Of a DNA stretch of 64,000 nucleotides, positions 18,897 to 27,233 are shown piece by piece (position 1 is the stretch's first letter; every line of letters begins with the position of its first letter). The notes beneath the pieces were generated by a model. The model was not told the origin of the DNA. It made no database searches and saw only the letters and a list, made by a program, of their open reading frames with translations. Made by a program: the position numbers and the translations under genes. Source of the DNA: Acetobacter sacchari (GTDB lineage: Bacteria; Pseudomonadota; Alphaproteobacteria; Acetobacterales; Acetobacteraceae); NCBI RefSeq assembly GCF_017377715.1, contig NZ_JAFVMF010000005.1, positions 186,001 through 250,000 on the forward strand, written 5' to 3'.

Positions 18897-20102
18897 TCAG
18901 TCCTCTGAATAGGCCGGGTCGGAACCCATGGCGCGGATGCGAAGGAGGTAGTTCTCAAAGAGGGGAACAGTGAAGGCGACCTCGCCATGAGCGGGGCTGT
19001 AGATCATGCCCTTGCCGATCAGCGCGGTGCGCAGAGGGGCGAGGGCGGCGGTCCGGGCGTTCATCCGTTCGGCGATTTCGCCCGAGCGGTGGGCTCCGGG
19101 GCCGAGTTCGGCCATCGCCTGACAATACTCCCGCTCGCGCGGGGTCAGGCGCTCGTAACGCATGCGGAAAAATCCTGCGTCAAGCGAGGTCAGCGACACC
19201 TCCGTCGCCACGGCGATGTCGCCGGGCAGGATCATGTCGCCATGCGCCACGTTCCAGGCGTGGTAGGCCCATTCCTGGATGAAATAGGGGTAGCCTTGGG
19301 TGATGCGGATCACCTCGTCTACGGCGGCCTGCGTGAAATCCACACCCTCTCGCTCGGCGGGTGGACGCAGGGCCTCGGCGGTCTCGTCCGGGGACAGGGG
19401 GCCGAGAACGGGAAATTCGAACAACCGCTCGGCATAGGAGCGGGAGCGGCCGGTCATCGCCACGACGTGCGGCAGTCCCGCGCCGAGCAATACGACAGGC
19501 AGTCCCTCGCGCATCACGCGGTGCATAGCCATGATCAGCGCGCCCATGTCGAGCTCGCTGAGGCCCTGTATCTCGTCCACGAACAGGGCGACTCCTGTCT
19601 GGCGCGACCGCGCGGCGAGACCCAGCGCGGAGATCATGTCCGGAAGATCGGTCTCCAGATCGCCGCTGTCGGCGGTGCCGCGTTCGGGCTCAACGTCCAG
19701 CTCGATGGAGAAGCCCATCGGATGGTGAATCCGCAGGCCCGCCGCGAAGCTTTTGAGAACGCGAAGGCCCCGTTTCACCTGTTCGGTGACTGCGCCGAGC
19801 CGGTCTAGTTCCAGCATCATGCGGCGGACATGCGGGGCCAGAAGCTGGCCCAGCGGCTTGTCCTCGCTCGCTTCGATGAAGCAGGTCAGATACCCGGCGC
19901 TTTCGGCGAGTTGCTGCGCACGGCCAAGAACGACGGTTTTGCCCACGCCGCGCAACCCGGTGGCGATGAAGCCGCGAGCGCTCTTCCCGGCAAGGGCGCG
20001 CTGCAACGCGATCCCGGCCTGCGTGAATAGCTCGTGCCGTCCAGCAAGTTCAGGCGGAGACGCGCCGGCGCCCGGCACGTAAGGGTTGCGGACTGGGTCC
20101 AT
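18897..20102 (-). CDS. AAA-type ATPase (archaeal-ATPase/Orc-like fold) between carA and carB
   Basis: A 401-residue cytoplasmic P-loop ATPase. Walker A is GLRGVGKT (residues 49-56) and Walker B VALFVDEI (171-178). A sensor-like stretch LLGAGLP follows (205-211) and an Orc/archaeal-ATPase-type [12 protein letters not shown] (267-278). The C-terminal about 80 residues ([49 protein letters not shown]) look like a winged helix ending in a beta-hairpin wing. This organisation is common in STAND/Orc-like ATPases that act on DNA or partner proteins. Its true function is unknown to me. It begins 21 bases after carA and ends 5 bases before carB, so it must be cotranscribed with both. Base composition matches the neighbours, so no recent transfer is evident. 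Confidence 0.85.
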   Translation of the reverse strand: MDPVRNPYVPGAGASPPELAGRHELFTQAGIALQRALAGKSARGFIATGLRGVGKTVVLGRAQQLAESAGYLTCFIEASEDKPLGQLLAPHVRRMMLELDRLGAVTEQVKRGLRVLKSFAAGLRIHHPMGFSIELDVEPERGTADSGDLETDLPDMISALGLAARSRQTGVALFVDEIQGLSELDMGALIMAMHRVMREGLPVVLLGAGLPHVVAMTGRSRSYAERLFEFPVLGPLSPDETAEALRPPAEREGVDFTQAAVDEVIRITQGYPYFIQEWAYHAWNVAHGDMILPGDIAVATEVSLTSLDAGFFRMRYERLTPREREYCQAMAELGPGAHRSGEIAERMNARTAALAPLRTALIGKGMIYSPAHGEVAFTVPLFENYLLRIRAMGSDPAYSED

Positions 20103-20123
20103 AGCCGTTGTGGCGGGGCCTGC

Positions 20124-21551
20124 TTACGCCGCGTTCTTCGCGGCGTGCGCGTCGATCATCGCGACGAAACGCTCGAACAGGTAGAAGCTGTCCGACGGGC
20201 CGGGCGAGGCTTCCGGGTGGTATTGCACCGAGAACGCCGGCAGCGTCTCGGAGGCGATGCCTTCGTTGGAGCGGTCGAACAGGCTGACATGCGTCACGCG
20301 CACGTCGTTCGGCAGGGATTTTTCATCCACCGCGAAGCCATGATTCTGGCTGGTGATCTCCACGCGCCCGGTGGACAAATCCTTCACCGGCTGGTTTGCG
20401 CCGCGATGCCCCTGCGCCAGTTTGTAGGTCTTCGCGCCGAGTGACAGCGCCAGAAGCTGGTGACCAAGGCAGATGCCGAACACCGGCACGCCCGCATCCA
20501 GTACGCCGCGTATCGCAGGGACTGCGTATTCCGCCGTAGCCGCCGGGTCTCCGGGGCCATTGGACAGGAAGACGCCTTCGGGCTTGAGCGCCAGAATTTC
20601 TTCGGCGGAGGTCGTCGCGGGCACGACGGTCACGTCGCACCCGACGGTCGCGAGGCAACGCAGGATGTTGCGTTTGGCGCCGTAATCGACGGCGACGACG
20701 CGGCGCAGGCGCTCCGGCAGGGGCTTCGTTGCGGCGGGCCATTCCCACACGCCCTGATCCCAGGCGTAGGGCTTGTCGCAGGTGACGGCCTTCGCGAGGT
20801 CCATCCCTTCCAGCCCCGGCCATGCGGCGGCTTCGCGCTGGAGCGCGTCGATGTCGAGTCTGCCGTCGATGGCGTGCATCAGCACGGCGGTCTGCGGGCC
20901 GCCATCGCGGATGCGCAGTGTGATCGCGCGGGTGTCGATGTTGCAGATGCCAGGAACACCGCGCGCCTTGAGCCACGCGTCGAGATCCTCGGTCGCGCGC
21001 CAGCTCGCAGGTTCGGTGAGGTCCTGCTTCACCACCAGTCCGCGCGCCGAAACCTTCGCGGCCTCGTCATCCAGCGCGTTGGCACCCACATTGCCGATAT
21101 GAGGGAAGGTGAAGGTGATGATCTGCCCGGCGAAGGACGGATCCGTCAGGGTTTCCTGATAGCCGGTCATGCCGGTCGAGAAGCACAGTTCGCCCACGGC
21201 GGCGGCGGGCGTCGGCGCGCCGAAGGCGACGCCCCAGAACACCGACCCGTCGGCGAGGATGAGGGCGGCGGTTGCGCCTTCAGGCGCGGTGACGGCGGCG
21301 GTGCTGGCGGAAGGCTGCATGTCGGAGGTGCGTCCCTGGGCGTGAGTGACGGAGGAAGGCGTGTCGGCGACGTCGGGTTGCAGGTCTTCGAGCGCGACGC
21401 CTGCGGCCCGCGCTACGGTTGGCCAGTGCTTCGGCGGAATGGCGCGCGCCTGCCGCCATTTGCGCACGGCTTCCGTGCCTACGCCCGTCAATTCGGCCGT
21501 TTTTTCCGGTCCGCCCAGGCGTTCGATGATGCTATCTACTGAAAGCCGCAT
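20124..21551 (-). CDS. carA: Carbamoyl-phosphate synthase small subunit with N-terminal helix-turn-helix extension
   Basis: A 475-residue glutamine amidotransferase that supplies ammonia to CarB. Residues 92-475 are a complete CarA: CPSase small-chain domain (ALILADGSVFWGVAFG, GELCFSTGMTGYQETLTDPS) and class I glutaminase with nucleophile Cys361 in FGICLGHQLLAL and His445/Glu447 in VQYHPE. Residues 1-60 are an extra domain with a Cro/YdaS-like helix-turn-helix pattern (SIIERLGGPEKTAELTG, VRKWRQARAIPPKHW, VARAAGVALEDL), joined by a Ser/Thr/Ala-rich linker (61-91). The first ATG has GGGAG ten bases upstream. An internal ATG (Met78, 21320) would give a normal-length CarA but has only a weak Shine-Dalgarno. 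The extension may bind DNA or a partner (inference). Confidence 0.95.
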   Translation of the reverse strand: MRLSVDSIIERLGGPEKTAELTGVGTEAVRKWRQARAIPPKHWPTVARAAGVALEDLQPDVADTPSSVTHAQGRTSDMQPSASTAAVTAPEGATAALILADGSVFWGVAFGAPTPAAAVGELCFSTGMTGYQETLTDPSFAGQIITFTFPHIGNVGANALDDEAAKVSARGLVVKQDLTEPASWRATEDLDAWLKARGVPGICNIDTRAITLRIRDGGPQTAVLMHAIDGRLDIDALQREAAAWPGLEGMDLAKAVTCDKPYAWDQGVWEWPAATKPLPERLRRVVAVDYGAKRNILRCLATVGCDVTVVPATTSAEEILALKPEGVFLSNGPGDPAATAEYAVPAIRGVLDAGVPVFGICLGHQLLALSLGAKTYKLAQGHRGANQPVKDLSTGRVEITSQNHGFAVDEKSLPNDVRVTHVSLFDRSNEGIASETLPAFSVQYHPEASPGPSDSFYLFERFVAMIDAHAAKNAA

Positions 21552-21602
21552 GTTCGCGTGTCTCCCTGCCGCTCTGGTCTCCTATCAGGCCGGAATGGTG
21601 TT

Positions 21603-21653
21603 GGGAAGAAAATTCCCGCAGGTGCGTGACTTTGCTTTGTGGGAAAAAAATTC
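21603..21653. repeat. Two near-identical 13-bp repeats upstream of carA
   Basis: gggaagaaaattc (21603-21615) and gggaaaaaaattc (21641-21653) differ by one base and start 38 bp apart. The first is also part of an inverted repeat (gggaa-5-ttccc). They lie 52-102 bases upstream of the carA ATG, where operators are expected, and could bind a regulator of carA or of the divergent yqeY gene. Confidence 0.5.
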
Positions 21654-21820
21654 TTTCCGGCTGACGCCTCATGCGTGAGCCAGCGGCCGGTGTCGGCCGA
21701 ATTGTCGGCGCGAACCATGTCGGTGGAACGGCTCCGCAGGACATTCTTCTGTGGCCCGGAGGCGTCCTGTCGGGCATGACGTGCGGATTGTGAGTAATTT
21801 GCCGATCTGGAGTTGACCCG

Positions 21821-22291
21821 ATGACTGAAACCCTACCGTTTCGCGCCCGGCTGACCGCCGATATCAAGGAAGCGATGAAGGCCGGGGAGAAGGAGCGTCT
21901 CGCGACCCTCCGTCTGATCGGCGCCCGCCTGAAAGACGCCGACATCGCGGCGCGTCCCGAAGGTAATGGCGACATCAGCGACGACAAGATCGTCGCCCTG
22001 CTGCGTGGCATGGTGAAGTCGCGTGATGAATCGGCGGCGATGTATCGCGACGGCGGACGTCCGGAGCTGGCCGCCAAGGAAGAGGGGGAGATCGCGGTGA
22101 TTCGCGGTTATCTCCCGCCGGAAATGGACGACGCAGCGCTGGCGGCCGCAATCGCAGACGCAGTTAATGCGACCGGGGCTTCGACCATGAAGGATATGGG
22201 CAAGGTCATGGGTGCGCTGAAGGCGAAATTCGGCGCCAATCTCGACCTGGGTCGGGCCAATGCCGTGGTCAAGTCGACGCTCGGCGGCTGA
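21821..22291 (+). CDS. GatB/YqeY domain-containing protein
   Basis: A 156-residue YqeY-family protein related to the tail domain of the GatB amidotransferase subunit. Typical features: LTADIKEAMKAGEKERLATLRLI, RGMVKSRDESAAMYRDGGRPELAAKEEGEIAVIRGYLP, MKDMGKVMGALKAKFGANLDLGRA. A role in tRNA-dependent amidation is suggested by the fold but is not firmly known. The ATG has GGAG nine bases upstream. It precedes dnaG and rpoD on the same strand, a common alphaproteobacterial order. Confidence 0.92.
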   Translation: MTETLPFRARLTADIKEAMKAGEKERLATLRLIGARLKDADIAARPEGNGDISDDKIVALLRGMVKSRDESAAMYRDGGRPELAAKEEGEIAVIRGYLPPEMDDAALAAAIADAVNATGASTMKDMGKVMGALKAKFGANLDLGRANAVVKSTLGG

Positions 22292-22394
22292 AGGGGCGCA
22301 TGTCGGAGCCAGCGATCACGGGCGAGCGTTCTGTAGACCTCTTCGGGGGCTGCCGCGCTTTGCGCGTGATCGTCGATGACGGATCGCCTCGGGT

Positions 22395-24308
22395 ATGTGG
22401 CGTGGCGCCGTGAGTCTCGATCCCGCCTTTCTTGACGAACTGCGTGCTCGCACGCCCATAGCAGCCCTGATCGGGCGGCGGGTGAAGCTCGCGCGGTCTG
22501 GTCGCAACTGGAAGGGGTGCTGCCCTTTCCACGGCGAAAAGACGCCGTCCTTCTACGTTTATGACGATCATTTCCACTGCTTCGGGTGCGGCGCGCATGG
22601 CGACGCCATTTCGTTCGTCATGCAGATGGAGGGAAAATCTTTCCCGGAAGCGGTCGAGAGTCTGGCGGGCGAGGCGGCGCTGGAAGTGCCGAAGGCCAGC
22701 CCTCGCGCCCGTGAGGAAGCTGCGCGCGCACGTTCATTGGGCGATGTGCTTGAAGCGACGCAGCGGATCTGGTGCCGCGATCTTTACGAACCGACCGGGC
22801 GGGCCGGGCTCGACTATCTGCGTGGCCGTGGCCTGACTGCCGAGACCATCGCCGCTTTCGGACTGGGCTGGGCGACGGATCGGCGCGGGGCATTGGTCGA
22901 CGCCCTGCGGCCGCTAGGGATCGCCCCGGACGCGATGGCCGAGGCCGGATTGATGCGTCTGGACGAGGACGGACGCCCGAAGGGTGAACTGTTCTGGGGA
23001 CGCGTCACGTTTCCGATCCGCGACCGGCGGGGAGACCTTGTCTCTTTCGGGGGGCGGATACTCGGCGACGGTCAGCCGAAATACCTCAACGGCCCGGAGA
23101 CGGCGCTATTCTCCAAGCGCCGCCTGCTCTTCGGTCTCGATCGCGCCCGCGCAGCGATCCGCGCGCCGCGTCCGAAAGGCGCTGCGGCGGTCGAAGCGGT
23201 AGTCGTCGAGGGCTACATGGACGTGATCGCCTTGCATCAGGCGGGTTTTACCGGCGCGGTGGCCCCGCTGGGCACGGCGCTGACGTCGGAGCAGCTTGAA
23301 GTGCTCTGGCAGGTCGCTCCTGCGCCTATTCTATGCTTCGACGGCGACGCCGCAGGGCGACGGGCGGCCATCCGCGCGGCCGAAACGGCGATGCCCCTGC
23401 TGAGCGCCGAGCGCGGACTGCGCTTCTGCGTCCTTCCGGACGGGGAGGATCCGGACAGCCTGATCCGCAATCGCGGCAGGGAGGCTGTCGTGGCGATGTT
23501 CGCCGGGGCCAGTCCGCTGTCGGAGATGCTGTTCGAGCTTCTGGCCGAAGGCACGCCCGCCAACGCCACGCCGGAGCAGCGTGCTGCGTTGCGCGCGCGT
23601 CTGATCGAGACCGCGGCGAAGATTCCGGACAAGGGGCTGGCGTCGGAATACCGGGCCACGTTGCTGGATCGGTTTTTCGCGACGTATCGGGGACGGCGCG
23701 GAGGCGCGGGACTTCCTGGCAATCGGCGCACGGGAGGTCGCAGCGGCTCATGGAATGGCCGTGACGCCCGCGTCGTCGATATTCCTCCGCCGCCAGCTGG
23801 GGCGAGCGGCCCGAGTGGCGTTGACGCGCGGTTGGGGATGCTTGCGGTCATAGCGATGCGTCATCCCGAATTGATCTCCGGCGTGGAGGACGCGTGGTGC
23901 AGGCTGGATTTGCCGCCGGATCAGGCTGAGTTGCGTGAGGCGCTGCTCGACTATGCGTCGTCCGGCGATCTCTCCGGGCAGGGAGGGGGGGGCGATGGCG
24001 CGCTGGAGGAACGGGTTTTGAGCGCTCTGGCGTCGCGTGGTCTGCGTGAGCGGGCGGAAGCGTTGATTCGTAATTCCTGTCTGCCGCGTCCCGGCGCCAC
24101 CTTTGGGGACGGGTTGACCGATGTGGCGCCGGAGGTGCGCTGGTGGCACTTTTACGCCAGCGTCAATCGTCAGCGCTTCGAGGCGGAGATCGCACAGGAT
24201 ACGCAAAGCTGGATCGACGGCGGCCTCGACCCGATCGTTTGGGACAGGCTCAAGTCGAGGCTGGAGGCTCAGGCCTCCCTTCGCGTGCTGGAAGACGGAT
24301 CGTTCTGA
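22395..24308 (+). CDS. dnaG: DNA primase
   Basis: A 637-residue primase that makes RNA primers at the replication fork. The CHC2 zinc-binding domain is at the N-terminus (Cys43, His46, Cys62, Cys65 in CCPFHGEKTPSF and HCFGCGAHGD). The catalytic core follows (FGLGWATDRRGALVDAL, RVTFPIRDRRGDLVSFGGRI, PKYLNGPETALFSKRRLLFG) with TOPRIM motifs VVVEGYMDVIALHQAG and ILCFDGDAAGRRA. The C-terminal about 170 residues form the helicase-interacting region. ATG 22395 is used, though GTG 22410 (MSLDPAFLDELR) is an equally plausible start. It is the middle gene of a yqeY-dnaG-rpoD group. Confidence 0.96.
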   Translation: MWRGAVSLDPAFLDELRARTPIAALIGRRVKLARSGRNWKGCCPFHGEKTPSFYVYDDHFHCFGCGAHGDAISFVMQMEGKSFPEAVESLAGEAALEVPKASPRAREEAARARSLGDVLEATQRIWCRDLYEPTGRAGLDYLRGRGLTAETIAAFGLGWATDRRGALVDALRPLGIAPDAMAEAGLMRLDEDGRPKGELFWGRVTFPIRDRRGDLVSFGGRILGDGQPKYLNGPETALFSKRRLLFGLDRARAAIRAPRPKGAAAVEAVVVEGYMDVIALHQAGFTGAVAPLGTALTSEQLEVLWQVAPAPILCFDGDAAGRRAAIRAAETAMPLLSAERGLRFCVLPDGEDPDSLIRNRGREAVVAMFAGASPLSEMLFELLAEGTPANATPEQRAALRARLIETAAKIPDKGLASEYRATLLDRFFATYRGRRGGAGLPGNRRTGGRSGSWNGRDARVVDIPPPPAGASGPSGVDARLGMLAVIAMRHPELISGVEDAWCRLDLPPDQAELREALLDYASSGDLSGQGGGGDGALEERVLSALASRGLRERAEALIRNSCLPRPGATFGDGLTDVAPEVRWWHFYASVNRQRFEAEIAQDTQSWIDGGLDPIVWDRLKSRLEAQASLRVLEDGSF

Positions 24309-24497
24309 AGCGCTGGTGCCAAGTGAACTGAACGTTTCGGCCTGTGGTGCGTAATTGTCTGACAGCGGTGATCCGCGCGCCGGAGGCCTTGACTTCCGCC
24401 CGTGGATCGACCACCTCCACGCTGCCTCTTTATTATTGATTGTTCAGCCATCCTGCTCCGGAGCGCGACCGGGGCGGATGAAGGAGAGAACTCAGGA

Positions 24498-26468
24498 ATG
24501 GCCACGAAGACTGCGTCCGCCGCCACTACGACATCCGGGGAGCAGGATGGCGACAATTCGCTTCTCGACACGCAGTCCGGCGCCGTCAAGAGACTGATCG
24601 CGAAGGGCCGCGAGCGCGGTTACATCACTTTTGACGAATTGAACGCCGTTCTGCCGCAGGATCAGATGTCTTCCGAGCAGATCGAGGACGTCATGGCCGT
24701 GCTGTCGGAAATGGGCATCCAGGTCGTCGAGAACGAGGACAACGAGGAAGCCGAACAATCGGACGAGGCCAAGGAAGAGGCGGAGTCCGAAGCTGAGGCG
24801 GAGTCCGAGAGCGAGGAAAGCCCCACCGGCAACGTAAACGCGGAGAACCTCGGGCGCACGGACGATCCGGTGCGTATGTATCTGCGCGAGATGGGCTCCG
24901 TGGAGCTGCTTTCGCGTGAGGGCGAAATCGCCATCGCGAAGCGTATCGAGGCCGGTCGCGACGAGATGATCGGCGGGCTGTGCGAGAGCCCGCTAACGTT
25001 CCGCGCCATCATCTCCTGGCATGAGCGCCTCAAGGTCGGCGACATGCTTCTGCGCGATATCGTCGATCTGGAAGCGATGCAGGCCGGGGCCAATGGTCCG
25101 GAGGGCGTGCCGGGTGAAGATGGGCCGGGCGAAGAGGAAGAGGTCGAGGAGGCTGAAGAGGCTGAAGACGCCGACAACGCCGAAGGCGAGGGAAGTGGTC
25201 TGTCGCTCTCCGCGCTCGAAGAGAAGCTGAAGCCGGAGATCCTCCAGCAGTTCGACGAGATCGAACCGCTCTACCTCAAGTTGCAGAAGCTGCAGGACAA
25301 GCGACTGGAAGCTCTGGTTACGGGTGAGGAAAGCTCCGAGAAGTCCGAGCAGGCTTATCAGGACCTGCGCTCTGAACTGGTGGCGAAGGTTGAGCAGGTC
25401 CACCTGCACAACAACCGTATTGAGGAGCTGGTTCTCCAGCTTAAGGAGTTGTTCCGTAACCTGAACGTTCTTGAAGGGCGCATGCTGCGTCTGGCCGAGA
25501 GCTGCAAGGTGTCGCGCGACGACTTCCTGTTGAAATACCGCTCGCATGAGATCGATCCGAACTGGATGGACATGATCTCCACGTTGCCTGCGAAGAGCTG
25601 GAAAAACCTTGTCCTGAAACACAGCGAGACGCTCGGCGGTCTTCGTGCGCAGGTCGCGGAACTGGCTCAGGACACGGGTCTGCCCGTTACGGAGTTTCGG
25701 CGCGTTTATGCGACCGTCGCTCGTGGCGAGCGTGATTCCGCCCGCGCCAAGAAGGAGATGATCGAGGCCAACCTGCGCCTCGTGATCTCGATTGCGAAGA
25801 AATACACCAACCGTGGCCTGCAGTTCCTCGACCTGATTCAGGAAGGCAACATCGGCCTGATGAAGGCGGTGGACAAATTCGAATATCGCCGCGGCTATAA
25901 GTTCTCCACCTATGCGACCTGGTGGATCAGGCAGGCGATCACCCGCTCTATCGCCGATCAGGCCCGCACGATTCGTATTCCTGTGCACATGATCGAAACG
26001 ATCAACAAGCTGGTGCGTACGTCTCGCCAGATGCTGCATGAGATCGGGCGCGAACCAGCTCCGGAAGAGCTTGCCGAGAAGTTGGGCATGCCTCTGGAGA
26101 AGGTTCGCAAGGTTCTGAAGATCGCCAAGGAGCCGATCTCTCTCGAAACGCCGATTGGCGACGAGGAAGACAGCCACCTCGGCGATTTCATCGAGGACAA
26201 GACGGCGGTCATCCCGCTCGACGCCGCGATCCAGACCAACCTGCGTGAGGCGACGACTCGTGTTCTGGCGTCGCTTACGCCGCGCGAAGAACGTGTTCTG
26301 CGCATGCGTTTCGGTATCGGCATGAACACCGATCATACGCTTGAGGAAGTCGGACAACAGTTCAACGTCACCCGCGAACGTATCCGTCAGATCGAGGCGA
26401 AGGCGCTTCGCAAGCTCAAGCACCCGAGCCGCAGCCGCAAGCTGCGGTCGTTCCTCGACGACAACTGA
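24498..26468 (+). CDS. rpoD: RNA polymerase primary sigma factor RpoD
   Basis: A 656-residue housekeeping sigma factor. Start at ATG 24498 ([11 protein letters not shown]) has AAGGAG about 11 bases upstream; the in-frame upstream stretch looks like noise. Region 1.1 is present ([25 protein letters not shown]), followed by an acidic Glu-rich linker, region 1.2 ([23 protein letters not shown]), a non-conserved region with a second acidic stretch, regions 2.1-2.4 ([37 protein letters not shown]), region 3 ([13 protein letters not shown]) and region 4.2 ([21 protein letters not shown]). The next gene, a GNAT acetyltransferase, follows after only 5 bases. Confidence 0.98.
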   Translation: MATKTASAATTTSGEQDGDNSLLDTQSGAVKRLIAKGRERGYITFDELNAVLPQDQMSSEQIEDVMAVLSEMGIQVVENEDNEEAEQSDEAKEEAESEAEAESESEESPTGNVNAENLGRTDDPVRMYLREMGSVELLSREGEIAIAKRIEAGRDEMIGGLCESPLTFRAIISWHERLKVGDMLLRDIVDLEAMQAGANGPEGVPGEDGPGEEEEVEEAEEAEDADNAEGEGSGLSLSALEEKLKPEILQQFDEIEPLYLKLQKLQDKRLEALVTGEESSEKSEQAYQDLRSELVAKVEQVHLHNNRIEELVLQLKELFRNLNVLEGRMLRLAESCKVSRDDFLLKYRSHEIDPNWMDMISTLPAKSWKNLVLKHSETLGGLRAQVAELAQDTGLPVTEFRRVYATVARGERDSARAKKEMIEANLRLVISIAKKYTNRGLQFLDLIQEGNIGLMKAVDKFEYRRGYKFSTYATWWIRQAITRSIADQARTIRIPVHMIETINKLVRTSRQMLHEIGREPAPEELAEKLGMPLEKVRKVLKIAKEPISLETPIGDEEDSHLGDFIEDKTAVIPLDAAIQTNLREATTRVLASLTPREERVLRMRFGIGMNTDHTLEEVGQQFNVTRERIRQIEAKALRKLKHPSRSRKLRSFLDDN

Positions 26469-26473
26469 TCGCG

Positions 26474-27031
26474 ATGGAGCCCACCACGCGGGCGGTCGTT
26501 GACGTCACCTTCATGGAGATGTCTCGGCCGCCGGAAGGGCCAGCGCGGCCGCTGCCTCCGGGGTGGTCGATTGATCGCGACATACGGCCGTCGGTCGCGT
26601 TCTACCGTGAACTCTATGACCGCGTCGGCCGGGATTATTGCTGGTGGATGCGGCAGGTCATGCCAGATACGGAACTTGCGGATGTTCTGGCCGAGCCGGG
26701 GCGCAGCGTTTCAGTTCTGCTGGAAAACGGTCGCGTGCGTGGCTTCTTCGAGCTAGAATTGCCGCAGGAAGACCTCGTCAATCTCGGTTATTTCGGTCTC
26801 TATCCCGAAGCCGTGGGGAAGGGAGTGGGGAGCGCCTTTTTACGCGCAGCGCTTGACGCCGCGTGGGAGTCCGCGCCGCGTGCGGTGCGCGTAAACACCT
26901 GCTCCGCAGATCATCCACGTGCTCTGCCTGCGTATAAGAAAGCAGGATTTCGCATACAGTGCGTGGTTCGAGAGGCGTGGGATATTCCTGATCGACTTGG
27001 GTTGCAGGTGCCAGAGCGATTGCGGGGATGA
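26474..27031 (+). CDS. GNAT family N-acetyltransferase
   Basis: A 185-residue GNAT-fold acetyltransferase. The central strand and acetyl-CoA loop are recognisable (VRGFFELELPQEDLVNLGYFGLYPEAVGKGVGSAFLRAAL, where GKGVGS is the R/Q-x-x-G-x-G/A-type loop), followed by RVNTCSADHPRALPAYKKAGFR. The N-terminal SVAFYRELYDRVGRDYCWWMRQ is shared with a family of alphaproteobacterial GNATs. The substrate cannot be inferred. It starts 5 bases after the rpoD stop and is very likely cotranscribed with rpoD. Confidence 0.88.
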   Translation: MEPTTRAVVDVTFMEMSRPPEGPARPLPPGWSIDRDIRPSVAFYRELYDRVGRDYCWWMRQVMPDTELADVLAEPGRSVSVLLENGRVRGFFELELPQEDLVNLGYFGLYPEAVGKGVGSAFLRAALDAAWESAPRAVRVNTCSADHPRALPAYKKAGFRIQCVVREAWDIPDRLGLQVPERLRG

Positions 27032-27233
27032 TTTCAGGTTGGGTGCGCAAGGCAAGGTCCACGTATTGCGGCCTGATTTCCCGTGCATTGTAGCGCCAAT
27101 CTTGCGCTCAGGCCTCGGACTGGATTGCGCTCGTAACGAGCGCCGTTGACGCTGTTCGTGCGATCGGGTGTGTTTCTTTCGGTCGAGTTCCGTCCGGCAC
27201 TGGGCCGAGACGACGAAAGAAGGTGGCTGGCGA

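Noticed and set aside
15745-18912. A 1055-codon open frame on the plus strand
   Set aside because: It is the exact antisense of carB, caused by high-GC codon use; its sequence is Arg/His-rich with no fold or family signature, and carB is unambiguous.
20460-21542. Plus-strand open frame opposite carA
   Set aside because: Antisense to the glutaminase and synthase domains of carA; composition is typical of a reversed GC-rich frame.
24993-26423. Long minus-strand open frame across rpoD
   Set aside because: Antisense shadow of the strongly conserved sigma factor; no ribosome binding site or family features.
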